Of a DNA stretch of 57,642 bases, positions 7,266-16,439 are shown piece after piece. Positions within the stretch are counted from its first letter, which is position 1. Every line of letters starts with the position of its first letter. The notes under the pieces were generated by a model. The model was given only the letters and a program-made list of their open reading frames with translations. It was not told the origin of the DNA and ran no database searches. A program made the translations under genes and the position numbers. Origin of the DNA: Coriobacteriia bacterium (GTDB taxonomy: Bacteria; Actinomycetota; Coriobacteriia; Coriobacteriales; Atopobiaceae); NCBI GenBank assembly GCA_030530145.1, contig JAUMVN010000003.1:128810-186451 (forward strand). The letters are read 5' to 3'.

Positions 7266-8243
7266 ATGAACACAGAAGAACTCAAGGCACTGAAGGTCGC
7301 CGTCCTCGCGGGCGGATGGTCCGATGAGCGGGAGGTCTCCCTCAAGTCGGGTGCCGAGTGCCAGAAGGCCCTTCTCGACGCCGGTTTCGCACAGGTCGAC
7401 TTCATCGATATCGCTGAGCCTGGGTTCGTCGAGAAGCTCAGCCGCGGCGGGTATGACGTCGCCTTCCCCGCCCTTCACGGGCGCTACGGCGAGGACGGGT
7501 GCGTTCAAGGCCTGCTCGAGGTGCTGCACATCCCCTATGCCTTCTCCGGTGTCCTCGCGCAAGCCGTATCGATGGAGAAGGAAGTCGCCAAGGTCATCTA
7601 TGAGAAGGCAGGTATCCGCGCGCCGCGCGGCTTCGACTTCCCCGCGACCGCCGAGCTTTCGGAGCACCAGCTCGACGCCATCGTGTCCGAGCTCGGGCTG
7701 CCGCTCATCGTAAAGCCGTCGGGCAACGGCAGCAGCTTCGGCATCACGAGGGTGACCGAGCGGCCGCTGCTCCCGGCCGCCATCGCTCGCGCCGGCGCGG
7801 GCGGCGAGCGCGTTCTCGTGGAGGAGTGCGTGCAGGGCATGGAGATCACCGTTCCGGTGATCGGCAACGACGAGCCCCATGCGCTGCCCATCGTGGAGAT
7901 AGTGACCGGCGCCGACTTCTACGACGAGAAGGTCAAGTACGAGCCGGCTGAGCTCCACCATGTCATACCCGCTCGTCTTCCCGCGACCGTCTACGCGAAG
8001 GCCCAGGCCCTCGCGGAGGCCGCGCACAAGGCCTTGGGCTGCGCCGGTTGCTCCCGCAGCGACTTTATCGTCACGCCCGAGGGCGACCCCGTCATCCTCG
8101 AGACGAACACCATCCCCGGCATGACGGCCGCGAGCCTGCTGCCGGACTCGGCGCGCCACGGCGGCATCGAGTTCCCGGAGCTCTGCACGAGGTTCATCGA
8201 GCTCGCCATGGAGAAGGCGAAGAGCCGGCAGGCCGCTGAATAA
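7266..8243 (+). CDS. ddl: D-alanine--D-alanine ligase
   Basis: A 325-residue ATP-grasp ligase that makes D-Ala-D-Ala for peptidoglycan precursors. The ATG at 7266 follows AAGGAGCGTC; an in-frame ATG 17 codons upstream has no ribosome site. Motifs: LAGGWSDEREVSLKSG at the N-terminus, ALHGRYGEDG, IVKPSGNGSSFGI, ADFYDEKVKYEP in the omega loop with the Lys-Tyr pair typical of D-Ala-specific ligases, and VILETNTIPGMT at the second metal site. Nothing suggests a vancomycin-resistance variant. It stands alone, divergent from rlmN. Confidence 0.94.
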   Translation: MNTEELKALKVAVLAGGWSDEREVSLKSGAECQKALLDAGFAQVDFIDIAEPGFVEKLSRGGYDVAFPALHGRYGEDGCVQGLLEVLHIPYAFSGVLAQAVSMEKEVAKVIYEKAGIRAPRGFDFPATAELSEHQLDAIVSELGLPLIVKPSGNGSSFGITRVTERPLLPAAIARAGAGGERVLVEECVQGMEITVPVIGNDEPHALPIVEIVTGADFYDEKVKYEPAELHHVIPARLPATVYAKAQALAEAAHKALGCAGCSRSDFIVTPEGDPVILETNTIPGMTAASLLPDSARHGGIEFPELCTRFIELAMEKAKSRQAAE

Positions 8244-8303
8244 TAGAAACGACGTCGCAAAACCTCCGCAGCGCGCGTGAAGAACATAGATAAGGAAGAT
8301 CAC

Positions 8304-11258
8304 ATGACGAAGGACGCCCAGCACGGGGGCCAGGCGACGCCTACCCTCGACGACCTCATCATGCCGGGAACCCCGGGCCAGGTGGCCGCCGCGTACCGCA
8401 CGCTCGCCGAGCGCGCCAAGACGGCCCGGTTCGGGCTGCTCGAGGACGACGTCGTGGTCCTCGACACCGAGACGACCGGGCTGAGCTTCAAGGACTGCGA
8501 GCTCATAGAGATAAGCGCCGCCCGCCTCCGCGGCCGCGAGGTCGTCGAGCGCTTCGAGACGTTCGTGGACCCAGGCCGGCCGATACCGCCCGAGATCCAG
8601 AAGCTGACGGGCATCTCGCAGATCGACGTCGCCGGCGCGCCGTCGCCGAAGGAGGCGGTCGCCGAGCTCGCGGCGTTTGTGGGAGGGGCGCCGGTCCTGG
8701 CCCACAACGCGACGTTCGACCGGACCTTCATCGAGGCGGTGCCGGGCGGCGCCGAGGTATCCGATATTTGGATCGACACGCTCTCGCTCTCGAGGATCGC
8801 GCTGCCGAGGCTCTCGTCCCACCGGCTTGCGGACATGGCCTCGGCGTTCGGCTGCGCCGCCGTCACGCACAACTCGACGGACGACGTCGACGCGCTCTGC
8901 GGCATGTGGAGGATCATCCTCTGCGCCTTGAACGACCTGCCAGCGGGCCTGACCGGGTTTCTCGCCGGCATGCACCCGGAGATCGACTGGGCGTTCAGAC
9001 CGGTGCTCTCGCAGATGGCGCTCGCCGAGGAGGGCGTGGGCTTCTCGCTGCCCGCGGCCCGGGCCAAGCTCGTCATGTCCGCGACGGGGCACGTTCGCGT
9101 GGACGCGCAGGAGCTCGATGGACCGGCGTCGTGCCCGTCTCCCGAGGAGGTGACCTCGGAGCTGCGCGCCGGCGGCGTCGCGTCGCGCATGTACGAGCGC
9201 CTCGAGCGCCGGCCGGAGCAGGAGGAGATGGCCCGAGAGGTGACCCGCGCGCTCAAGGAATCCTCTCACCGCGCCATCGAGGCGGGCACGGGCGTGGGGA
9301 AGTCGCTCGCCTACCTGCTCCCCATGGCGCTCTACGCGAAGAGGAACAACGTGACGGTGGGCGTGGCCACGAAGACGAACGCCCTGACCGACCAGCTCGT
9401 CTCGCATGAGCTGCCTGCGCTCGCCGCGGCCCTGCCCGACGGGCTCGAGTTCCATAGCCTCAAGGGCTACGACCACTATCCCTGCCTGCACAGGATGGAC
9501 CGCGCGGCGCGCGAGGACCTGCCCATCGCCGCCGGCAAGAAGGACGGCCGTTCTGACAACGCGGTCGGCTCCGATATGCTGACGGCGCTCGCCGTGTGCT
9601 ACGCGTTCGCGTGCCAGTCGCCGGACGGGGACCTCGACGCGCTCGGCATCCGCTGGCGCTACGTGCCGCGCAGCATGCTCACCACGACCTCCGGGGAGTG
9701 CCTGCGCTCGCGCTGCCCTTACTACCCCAACCTCTGCCTGCTCCACGGCGCGCGGAAGCGCGCCGCCTGCGGCGACGTCGTGGTCACGAACCACTCGCTG
9801 CTGCTCAGGAACGTGGAGGCGGACGGAAACATCCTGCCGCCTGTCCGGCATTGGGTGGTCGACGAGGCGCACGCCTTCGAGGCCGAGGCGCGCAGACAGT
9901 GGGCCGTCGAGGTCTCCGGCGAGGAGGCCCGCGTGGCCTTCGAGCTCCTGGGCGGGACGAAGACCGGCGTCATCCGCAATCTCATGGCCCAGGCGGCGCG
10001 GCTGGACAACTCGACGCTCGTCACGGGGCTTCTTGCCAAGGCGGCGGCGACGATAGCCAGAGCGCAGGTGTCGACGGCGGACCTCTTCGAGGCGGTGCAC
10101 GGGCTGGCGGGCCTTGCCCGCGGCGGCGAGGGCGGCTACGACGTGGCGACGCTCTGGGTGAGCCCGGAGATCAGGGAGAAACCCGAGTGGGCGGCGGTCG
10201 CGGAGACGGGCGCACGCGCCGCCGACGTCCTCGCCGAGGCGAACAAACAGCTCAAGGAGGCCGCAGACGCCCTGCGCGAGACCGACGCCCGCGCGGCGGC
10301 CGACCTCGGCGAGTCGACGCGCTTCTTGTCCGATCTGCTCAACGGCGCGCGCCTGGTGTGCGTGGAGCCCGACCCGGCCTATGTCTATTCGGCGCAGGTC
10401 AGCCGCTCGAAGAAGCGGCAGAACATGGAGAAGCTCTGCGCGGAGAAGCTCGACGTGGGCGCCGACCTCGCCGAGCGGTGGCTGCCCGAGATGGAATCGG
10501 TGGTCTTTACCTCGGCGACCATCGCCGTGGGAGAGAGCTTCGAGCACTTCGACGCCGCCGTGGGCCTGGACCGCGCCGGCAACCACCGCGACCTGAGGCT
10601 GGACTCCAGCTTCGATTACGACCGGAACATGAGCGTGGTCGTGGCCAAGGACATGCCTGCGCCGAACGAGAAGGGCTACATCGAGGCGCTCGTCGAGCTT
10701 CTCTACGACGTGCACGTGGCCATGGGCGGCTCGGTGCTCACCCTCTTCACGAACCGACGCGACATGGAGCGCGTCCACGAGCTGCTCGCGCCGCGGCTCG
10801 CCGACGCGGGGCTTGAGCTCGCCCAGCAGGGGAAGGGGACGAGCGCTCGCCGCCTGCGCGACCGCTTCGTCGCCGACAAGGGCCTCTCGCTGCTCGCGCT
10901 CAAGTCGTTCTGGGAGGGGTTCGACGCCGCCGGCGACACGCTGCGCTGCGTGGTCATCCCCAAGCTCCCCTTCGCGAGCCCGACCGACCCGCTCGCGCGC
11001 GAGCGCGAGGCCCGCGACCAGCGCGCCTGGTGGAAGCACTCGCTGCCCGAGGCCGTGATCAGCGTGAAGCAGGCCGCGGGCAGGCTCATCCGCACGTCGA
11101 CGGACACCGGCGTGCTCGTGCTGGCCGACTCGCGCCTGGTGACCAAGCGCTACGGGCGGCAGTTCGTCTCTTCCCTTCCGAGCAAGAGTGTGCAGACGAT
11201 GGAGCGCGCGGGGGTCGGCCGCTTCATAAAGATGTGGCGCGCGAGCCGGGAGCGCTAG
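8304..11258 (+). CDS. dinG: DnaQ-type exonuclease fused to DinG-family helicase
   Basis: A 984-residue fusion. ATG 8304 follows AAGGAAG; an ATG nine codons earlier is less well placed. Residues about 48-215 form a DEDDh 3'-5' exonuclease (VVLDTETTG at 51-59, HNATFD). The rest is an XPD/DinG superfamily 2 helicase: Walker A GTGVGKS near 329-335, a cysteine-rich [4Fe-4S] segment (GECLRSRCPYYPNLC ... AACGD) near 463-491, DEAH box VVDEAHAFE near 518-523, VFTSATI, and motif VI QAAGRLIRTS near 922. This exonuclease-helicase architecture is known in Gram-positive DinG. It probably unwinds damaged or structured DNA. Confidence 0.93.
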   Translation: MTKDAQHGGQATPTLDDLIMPGTPGQVAAAYRTLAERAKTARFGLLEDDVVVLDTETTGLSFKDCELIEISAARLRGREVVERFETFVDPGRPIPPEIQKLTGISQIDVAGAPSPKEAVAELAAFVGGAPVLAHNATFDRTFIEAVPGGAEVSDIWIDTLSLSRIALPRLSSHRLADMASAFGCAAVTHNSTDDVDALCGMWRIILCALNDLPAGLTGFLAGMHPEIDWAFRPVLSQMALAEEGVGFSLPAARAKLVMSATGHVRVDAQELDGPASCPSPEEVTSELRAGGVASRMYERLERRPEQEEMAREVTRALKESSHRAIEAGTGVGKSLAYLLPMALYAKRNNVTVGVATKTNALTDQLVSHELPALAAALPDGLEFHSLKGYDHYPCLHRMDRAAREDLPIAAGKKDGRSDNAVGSDMLTALAVCYAFACQSPDGDLDALGIRWRYVPRSMLTTTSGECLRSRCPYYPNLCLLHGARKRAACGDVVVTNHSLLLRNVEADGNILPPVRHWVVDEAHAFEAEARRQWAVEVSGEEARVAFELLGGTKTGVIRNLMAQAARLDNSTLVTGLLAKAAATIARAQVSTADLFEAVHGLAGLARGGEGGYDVATLWVSPEIREKPEWAAVAETGARAADVLAEANKQLKEAADALRETDARAAADLGESTRFLSDLLNGARLVCVEPDPAYVYSAQVSRSKKRQNMEKLCAEKLDVGADLAERWLPEMESVVFTSATIAVGESFEHFDAAVGLDRAGNHRDLRLDSSFDYDRNMSVVVAKDMPAPNEKGYIEALVELLYDVHVAMGGSVLTLFTNRRDMERVHELLAPRLADAGLELAQQGKGTSARRLRDRFVADKGLSLLALKSFWEGFDAAGDTLRCVVIPKLPFASPTDPLAREREARDQRAWWKHSLPEAVISVKQAAGRLIRTSTDTGVLVLADSRLVTKRYGRQFVSSLPSKSVQTMERAGVGRFIKMWRASRER

Positions 11259-11386
11259 GCCGGCGCTTGCGGGGGACAGACGTGGAGGAGATGTCGGCGC
11301 AGATGAAACCCGTCGCAGCTCGCGTATACTGATGGTTCTCATGCAGCGTCGGCGCCCCTGCCCGGGCGCCAAGGGAGGAGAAGCTC

Positions 11387-11857
11387 GTGGCACAGACCGC
11401 CGAGAAGCCGCTCGTGGGCATCATCATGGGCTCGAAGTCCGATATGCCGACCATGGAAGCCTGCACCGCCCAGCTCGATGAGCTCGGCGTCCCGTATGAG
11501 CTCGTGATCGCCTCGGCCCACCGCACCCCCGACAAGGTGCATGAGTGGGCCGCCTCCGCCGCCGACCGCGGCCTCAAGGTGATCATCGCCGCCGCCGGCA
11601 AGGCGGCGCACCTCGGCGGCGTGGTCGCGGCCTTTACCCCGCTGCCCATCATCGGCGTCCCGATGAAGACCTCCGACCTCGGCGGCATGGACTCGCTTCT
11701 CTCCATGGTGCAGATGCCCTCCGGCGTGCCCGTGGCCTGCGTCGCCATCAACGGGGCAAAGAACGCCGCCATCTACGCGACGCAGATCCTCGGCGCCACC
11801 ATGCCCGAGTACCGCCAGGCCATCGTCGACTTCAAGCAGCAGATGGCCGAGGCCTAG
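11387..11857 (+). CDS. purE: N5-carboxyaminoimidazole ribonucleotide mutase PurE
   Basis: A 156-residue class I PurE, converting N5-CAIR to CAIR in de novo purine synthesis. It carries [13 protein letters not shown] at the N-terminus, SAHRTPDK, and the [15 protein letters not shown] loop, all characteristic. The start is GTG 11387 after AAGGGAGGAGAAGC. A TATACT -10-like hexamer lies at 11325-11330. It opens the purE-srt-purF-purM-purN operon; purK and the remaining pur genes are not in this window. Confidence 0.96.
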   Translation: MAQTAEKPLVGIIMGSKSDMPTMEACTAQLDELGVPYELVIASAHRTPDKVHEWAASAADRGLKVIIAAAGKAAHLGGVVAAFTPLPIIGVPMKTSDLGGMDSLLSMVQMPSGVPVACVAINGAKNAAIYATQILGATMPEYRQAIVDFKQQMAEA

Positions 11858-11861
11858 CGGC

Positions 11862-12845
11862 ATGGCCCGTCACTTCAAGAACGACCCCGCGACCTCCGGC
11901 CAGCCGACCATCGCGCGCCCCCTGCGCGGGGGCGACGAGTCCTACCACGCCCCGGCCGGCAACCGCTACGCCAGGCCGTCCGCGGCCGGTGCCGTGGGAT
12001 ACAACTCCGTCGTCGGAGAAGCCGACGCGAAGAAGGGCCGCAAGAAAGGCCGCCGAGGCCCAGCGCACACCGACCCTTACGACATCAAGGGCAAGCGCGA
12101 CCCCAAGCGCCGCCGTTCCCGCATCATCTCGACCGTCTTCCTGGTCGTGGGCCTGGCGCTTCTCATCGGCGCCGCGGGAATGTGGATCTACAACCAGTAC
12201 CAGTACCACGAGCAGGACCAGATCAACGAGAAGCTCGCGACCTACGCCACGGTCGACGATACCGGTGCGACGGCGCCCCAGGTGGACTGGGCGTCGCTCA
12301 AGGCCGTCAACGCCGACGTCGTCGGGTGGATCCAGATTCCCGGGACCGTCGTCAACTACCCCGTTTACCAGGGGTCGGACAACGACGAGTATCTCCGCAC
12401 GAACGCCGAGGGGCAGTACTCGGTGGGCGGCCAGATTTTCCTCGACGCCGACAACACCGCGCCCGGCATGGTGGACAAGCAGTCGATCGTCTACGGGCAC
12501 CACCTGTACAACGGCTCCATGTTCAAGGCCGTGGCCGACCTCGAGAACCAGGGCATGTTCGACTCCATCCAGACCGTCTGGTACGTGACCGAGAACGCGA
12601 CCTACGAGCTGCGTCCCCTCTTTACGTACAAGACCGACGGCGACGACGAGAACGTCCGCCAGTTCTCCTTCGAGTCAGACGACGCGTTCCACAGCTATCT
12701 TTCCGACCTCGCGGCGAAGGCGAGCTCCAAGTCCTCCGACTGCGACGAGGCTATCTCGTCGGCCTCCAATGTGCTCTCGCTGTGCACCTGCAGCTACACC
12801 GGCAACGAGACGGGCCGCGTCATCCTCGTCTGCGTGCCGAAATAG
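11862..12845 (+). CDS. srtB: Class B sortase embedded in the purine operon
   Basis: A 327-residue membrane-anchored transpeptidase. The first ~87 residues are hydrophilic and basic, then one membrane helix (IISTVFLVVGLALLIGAAGMWIY, roughly 88-110) and an extracellular sortase domain. Catalytic residues fit class B: His in YGHHLYNGSMF (about 213), Cys in LSLCTCSY (about 310) and Arg in ETGRVILV (about 320). GWIQIPGTVVNYPV and QIFLDADN are further SrtB family motifs. It attaches surface proteins to the cell wall through a sorting signal; no substrate with a sorting signal was seen here. It begins 4 bp after purE and ends 40 bp before purF, so it must be cotranscribed with purine genes. The long cytoplasmic N-terminal extension is unusual. 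Confidence 0.92.
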   Translation: MARHFKNDPATSGQPTIARPLRGGDESYHAPAGNRYARPSAAGAVGYNSVVGEADAKKGRKKGRRGPAHTDPYDIKGKRDPKRRRSRIISTVFLVVGLALLIGAAGMWIYNQYQYHEQDQINEKLATYATVDDTGATAPQVDWASLKAVNADVVGWIQIPGTVVNYPVYQGSDNDEYLRTNAEGQYSVGGQIFLDADNTAPGMVDKQSIVYGHHLYNGSMFKAVADLENQGMFDSIQTVWYVTENATYELRPLFTYKTDGDDENVRQFSFESDDAFHSYLSDLAAKASSKSSDCDEAISSASNVLSLCTCSYTGNETGRVILVCVPK

Positions 12846-12885
12846 CGTTCTTCCCAGCCCCTAGCCGGCCCCAACCGAGAGGAAC

Positions 12886-14442
12886 ATGATCTTCGTGTCA
12901 GAGAAGTTCGACCACCTGGAAAGAAGGGCGACCGCCACGATCGCCGAACCAGAGCCCGACGACAAGCTCCACGAGGAGTGCGGAGTCTTCGGCATCTGGG
13001 CGCCCGGCCGCGACGTGGCGCGCATGACCTACTTCGCGCTCCATGCCCTGCAGCACCGCGGCCAGGACTCGTCCGGCATCGCCGTGGGCGATGGGAAGAC
13101 GGTCCTCGTGCGCAAGGACCTCGGCCTGGTCACACAGGTCTTCACCGACGCCGACCTGGCCGCCATGCCGGGCAAGGTCGCCTGCGGCCACTGCCGCTAC
13201 GGCACCGCCGGCGCCAAGGGCTGGGAGTCCGCCCAGCCGCACCTCTCGATGATCAACGACGTGATCATCGCCCTCGCGCACAACGGCACGCTCGTTAACT
13301 TCGACTCGCTGCGCCACGAGCTCATCGAGATGGGAATCCCGTTCCGCTCGAACACCGACTCCGAGGTCGCGGCCAAGCTCATCGGCTTCTTCACGCAGCG
13401 CGGCCACAGCCTGCGCACGGGCATCGCGCACACCATGCGCATGCTCGAGGGCGGCTACGCCATGGTGCTCGTGCGCGACAACGCGCTCTACGCCTTCCGC
13501 GACCCCCACGGCATCCGGCCCCTGGTCCTGGGCCAGCTTCCCGGCGAGGCCGGCTGGGTCGTGGCGTCCGAGACCTGCGCGCTCGACACCGTGGGCGCCG
13601 AGTATGTGCGCGAGGTCGAGCCGGGCGAGATCGTCCGCGTCTCGGACGACGGCCTTTCTTCCCAGATGGGATGCCGCGCCCGCGGTGCCGCGAACTGCAT
13701 CTTCGAGCACGTGTACTTCTCGCGCCCCGACTCCGTCAAGGACGGCATGTCCATCTACCAGGTGCGCCACAACATGGGCCGCGTCCTCGCGCGCGAGACG
13801 CCGGCGGAGGCCGACCTGGTCATCGGCGTGCCCGACTCCGGCTGCCCCGCGGCCGAGGGCTATGCCAAGGAGTCCGGTATCCCCTACGGCACGGGCCTCA
13901 TCAAGAACCGCTACATCGCGCGCACCTTCATCGCCCCCACGCAGGAGCTGCGCGAGCGCGGCGTCCGCCTCAAGCTCAACGCCCTCCACGACGTGGTCGA
14001 CGGCAAGAGGATCGTCATGGTGGACGACTCCATCGTCCGCGGCACCACCTCGAACCAGATCGTGCAGCTGCTGCGCGACGCCGGTGCGACGGAGGTGCAC
14101 GTGAGGAGCGCGTCGCCGATGGTCAAGTGGCCCTGCTTCTACGGCATCGACACGGCCGACCAGGACCAGCTCATCGCCGCGAACATGACCCTGGAGCAGA
14201 TCCGCGAGCACATCGGCGCCGACTCCGTCGGCTTCCTCTCGGTCGAGGGCCTCATGGAGTGCGTGCCCAAGGTCGGATACTGCAAGGCCTGCTTCGACGG
14301 CAATTACCCCGTCGAGATCCCGAAGTCCTTCTATGAGGAGAAGTTCCTTCCCGGCTACACGCCGAACAACCTGAACCCCGCGAGCGACCTCTCGAAGATG
14401 CACCCCGAGGACGTCCTCGAAATGGCAGACAAGGAGAACTAG
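12886..14442 (+). CDS. purF: Amidophosphoribosyltransferase PurF
   Basis: A 518-residue enzyme for the first committed step of purine synthesis (PRPP + glutamine to phosphoribosylamine). The N-terminal nucleophile Cys is residue 32 in EECGVFGI, implying a 31-residue propeptide as in Bacillus-type PurF. The glutaminase domain shows ALQHRGQDSSGI and GHCRYGTAG; the PRPP site reads KRIVMVDDSIVRGTTS. Cysteines in NCIFEHVYF, WPCFYGID and GYCKACFDG match the [4Fe-4S] class. Stop is followed one base later by purM. Confidence 0.96.
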   Translation: MIFVSEKFDHLERRATATIAEPEPDDKLHEECGVFGIWAPGRDVARMTYFALHALQHRGQDSSGIAVGDGKTVLVRKDLGLVTQVFTDADLAAMPGKVACGHCRYGTAGAKGWESAQPHLSMINDVIIALAHNGTLVNFDSLRHELIEMGIPFRSNTDSEVAAKLIGFFTQRGHSLRTGIAHTMRMLEGGYAMVLVRDNALYAFRDPHGIRPLVLGQLPGEAGWVVASETCALDTVGAEYVREVEPGEIVRVSDDGLSSQMGCRARGAANCIFEHVYFSRPDSVKDGMSIYQVRHNMGRVLARETPAEADLVIGVPDSGCPAAEGYAKESGIPYGTGLIKNRYIARTFIAPTQELRERGVRLKLNALHDVVDGKRIVMVDDSIVRGTTSNQIVQLLRDAGATEVHVRSASPMVKWPCFYGIDTADQDQLIAANMTLEQIREHIGADSVGFLSVEGLMECVPKVGYCKACFDGNYPVEIPKSFYEEKFLPGYTPNNLNPASDLSKMHPEDVLEMADKEN

Positions 14443-14443
14443 C

Positions 14444-15520
14444 ATGTCCGACGCCAAAGAGACCAAGCACATCACCTACGCCGAGGCCGGTGTCGACACC
14501 GCCGAGGGCGCCCGCGCCGTCGACTGCATCAAGGACGCCGTGAAGGCGACCAACCGCCCCGAGGTCATCGGCGGCCTCGGCGGGTTCGGCAGCTGCTTCT
14601 CCATGAAGGGCTTCAAGGACATGGAGGACCCGGTGCTCGTCTCGGGCACCGACGGCGTGGGCACCAAGCTCGCTATCGCGCAGCTGCTCGACCGCCACGA
14701 CACCGTGGGCGAGGACCTCGTGGCTATGTGCGTCGACGATGTCGTGCCCATCGGCGCCGAGCCGCTCTTCTTCCTTGATTACGTGGCCATCGGCAAGCTC
14801 CGCGCCGAGCACGTGGCCGAGATAGTCAAGGGCATCGCCGAGGGCTGCAAGAAGTCCGGCTGCGCGCTCGTCGGCGGCGAGATGGCCGAGCACCCCGGCG
14901 TCATGAACCCGGACGACTACGACCTCGCCGGCTTCGTGGTGGGCGTCGTCGACCGAACGAAGATGATCGGCCCTGAGAAGGTCAAGGCCGGCGACGTCAT
15001 CCTCGCCCTGCCTTCTTCCGGCATCCACTCCAACGGCTACTCGCTCGTGCGCAAGGTCGCCATCGAGGGCAAGACGGTCGAGGAGCTGAACGAGCCCCTG
15101 GACGAGCTCAGCGGCGAGTCGCTGGCCGACGCCGTGCTGCGCCCGACGACCATCTACGCCGGCGGCCTCGTGGCAGCCTTGCGCGCGGGCGCCCCGATCC
15201 ACGCGATGGCGCACATCACCGGCGGCGGCATCACCGAGAACCTCAACCGCGCGCTTCCCGCGGACGTCGACGCGCTCGTGTACCGCGGCGGCGAGGACGG
15301 CCCCGCATGGGACATGCCGCCCGTGATCCCGTACATGGTCAAGGCCGCGGGCCTCACCCTCGACGAGGCGTACCGCACCTTCAACATGGGCGTGGGCATG
15401 AGCATCATCTGCGCGCCCGAGGATCAGGCCGAGGTCGAGGCCAAGCTTCGCGAGCAGGGCTTCGAGCCGTTCGTCATGGGTGAGTGCGTGCCCGGCTCCG
15501 GTGAGGTGATCTATCGATGA
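14444..15520 (+). CDS. purM: Phosphoribosylformylglycinamidine cyclo-ligase (AIR synthetase) PurM
   Basis: A 358-residue ATP-dependent cyclase making AIR. The N-terminal TYAEAGVDTAEG, the GGFGSCFSM segment, VSGTDGVGTKL, MCVDDVVPIGAEPLFFLDY, GGEMAEHPGVM and ITGGGITENLNRALP are all PurM signatures. Length is normal. It is one base after purF and overlaps purN by 4 bp (ATGA), indicating translational coupling along the operon. Confidence 0.97.
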   Translation: MSDAKETKHITYAEAGVDTAEGARAVDCIKDAVKATNRPEVIGGLGGFGSCFSMKGFKDMEDPVLVSGTDGVGTKLAIAQLLDRHDTVGEDLVAMCVDDVVPIGAEPLFFLDYVAIGKLRAEHVAEIVKGIAEGCKKSGCALVGGEMAEHPGVMNPDDYDLAGFVVGVVDRTKMIGPEKVKAGDVILALPSSGIHSNGYSLVRKVAIEGKTVEELNEPLDELSGESLADAVLRPTTIYAGGLVAALRAGAPIHAMAHITGGGITENLNRALPADVDALVYRGGEDGPAWDMPPVIPYMVKAAGLTLDEAYRTFNMGVGMSIICAPEDQAEVEAKLREQGFEPFVMGECVPGSGEVIYR

Positions 15521-16179
15521 GCCATTGGAGCTGCGAGGGCGGCGTTTGCCGCCTGGTCGAGGACGACGAGCCGCTAAAAATCGGCGTGCTTCTTTCCGGG
15601 TCGGGCACGAACCTGCAGGCGATCATCGATCGCATTGCGGATGGCAGTTTGAACGCCGAGATTGCCCTGGTGGTCTCCAGCCGCCCGGGCGTGAAGGGCA
15701 TCGAGCGCGCCCAGGCCGCCGGCCTGCCGGTGCTCGTCATGGAGAAGTCCGAGTACGTCGCCGACGCCGAGGCAGCGGACGCGAAGATCGCGGCCGCGCT
15801 CACGGAGGCCGGCTGCGAGTACGTGATCATGGCGGGCTACATGCGCATGGTCCGCACCCCGCTGCTCGAGGCCTTCCCGAACCGCATCGTGAACCTGCAC
15901 CCGGCGCTTCTCCCCAGCTTCAAGGGGGCGCACGCCATCCAGGACGCGTTCGACTACGGCGCGAAGGTCACGGGCGTGACCGTTCACTTCGCCGACGATA
16001 AGTACGATTGCGGTCCCATCATCGCCCAGCGCGCGCTGCCGGTGGAGGAGGGTTGGACCGTCGATGAGCTCGAGGAGCACATCCATGCCATCGAGCACGA
16101 GCTCTACCCCGAGGTCATCGGCTGGCTCGCCGCTGGCCGTGTCCGCGTGGCCGAGGACGGCCGCGTGTCCATCGCCTAG
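15517..16179 (+). CDS. purN: Phosphoribosylglycinamide formyltransferase PurN
   Basis: A 220-residue formyltetrahydrofolate-dependent GAR transformylase. The family core starts at LKIGVLLSGSGTNLQAIID and includes the catalytic NLHPALLPSFKGAHAI with Asn/His and the conserved Asp in DKYDCGPII. There is a roughly 20-residue N-terminal extension (MSHWSCEGGVCRLVEDDEP) with two cysteines not expected in typical PurN; because the ATG overlaps the purM stop, the extension is probably real. Last gene of the operon. Confidence 0.94.
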   Translation: MSHWSCEGGVCRLVEDDEPLKIGVLLSGSGTNLQAIIDRIADGSLNAEIALVVSSRPGVKGIERAQAAGLPVLVMEKSEYVADAEAADAKIAAALTEAGCEYVIMAGYMRMVRTPLLEAFPNRIVNLHPALLPSFKGAHAIQDAFDYGAKVTGVTVHFADDKYDCGPIIAQRALPVEEGWTVDELEEHIHAIEHELYPEVIGWLAAGRVRVAEDGRVSIA

Positions 16180-16205
16180 CTGCCCGCGAATCAATCAAAG
16201 ACCCG

Positions 16206-16250
16206 CGCGCCGCGCCGAGAGATGCTTCTCTCGGCGCGGCGCGTCTTCTT
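16206..16250 (+). terminator. Terminator of the purine operon
   Basis: A 17-bp perfect GC-rich stem (CGCGCCGCGCCGAGAGA and its complement at 16227-16243), TGCT loop, then TCTTCTT. It sits 27 bp after purN. Confidence 0.85.
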
Positions 16251-16265
16251 ATGGGCTTCAGCAGG

Positions 16266-16337
16266 ATCTCTACCGCTCCAGAATGACGTTTCCGTCCTCT
16301 GTGGGGCCAAGAAATCGCATTCTGGAGCGGTAGAGAT
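16266..16337. repeat. 72-bp hairpin repeat, copy A (left flank of HTH-HipA cassette)
   Basis: Two 20-bp arms, 16266-16285 and 16318-16337, are perfect inverted repeats (ATCTCTACCGCTCCAGAATG and its complement) around a 32-nt centre containing GTGGGGCCAAGAAATCG. The whole unit recurs at 17816-17887 with a single base difference. The two copies are in the same orientation and bracket one gene. Confidence 0.95.
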
Positions 16338-16362
16338 ATCAAATGCCTCGGGCGCGCGAAGA

Positions 16363-16428
16363 GTTTAGATAAAACTATTCGTCAAAACGAATGGTTTTAT
16401 CTAAACTTAGCAACAGAAACTATTCGTC
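16363..16428. promoter_or_regulatory. Palindromic operator upstream of the HTH-HipA gene
   Basis: GTTTAGATAAAACTATTCGT (16363-16382) and its near-complement at 16387-16406 form a 20-bp inverted repeat with 19 of 20 matches and a 4-nt centre. The 12-mer AAACTATTCGTC inside it (16372-16383) is repeated directly at 16417-16428, just before the GGGAGGA ribosome site. This three-half-site layout is typical of an operator for a self-repressing HTH protein. The sequence is far more A/T-rich than its surroundings. Confidence 0.7.
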
Positions 16429-16439
16429 TGGGAGGAACT

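Noticed and set aside
7254-11393. A 1379-codon open frame on the minus strand opposite ddl and dinG
   Set aside because: It is the antisense shadow of two well-conserved plus-strand genes in GC-rich DNA; composition is Arg/Ala/Gly/His-rich and no domain is visible.
15517-15580. Frameshift or misplaced start at purN because of its odd N-terminus
   Set aside because: The ATG overlaps the purM stop in the usual ATGA form and the frame is continuous, so an extended N-terminus is simpler.
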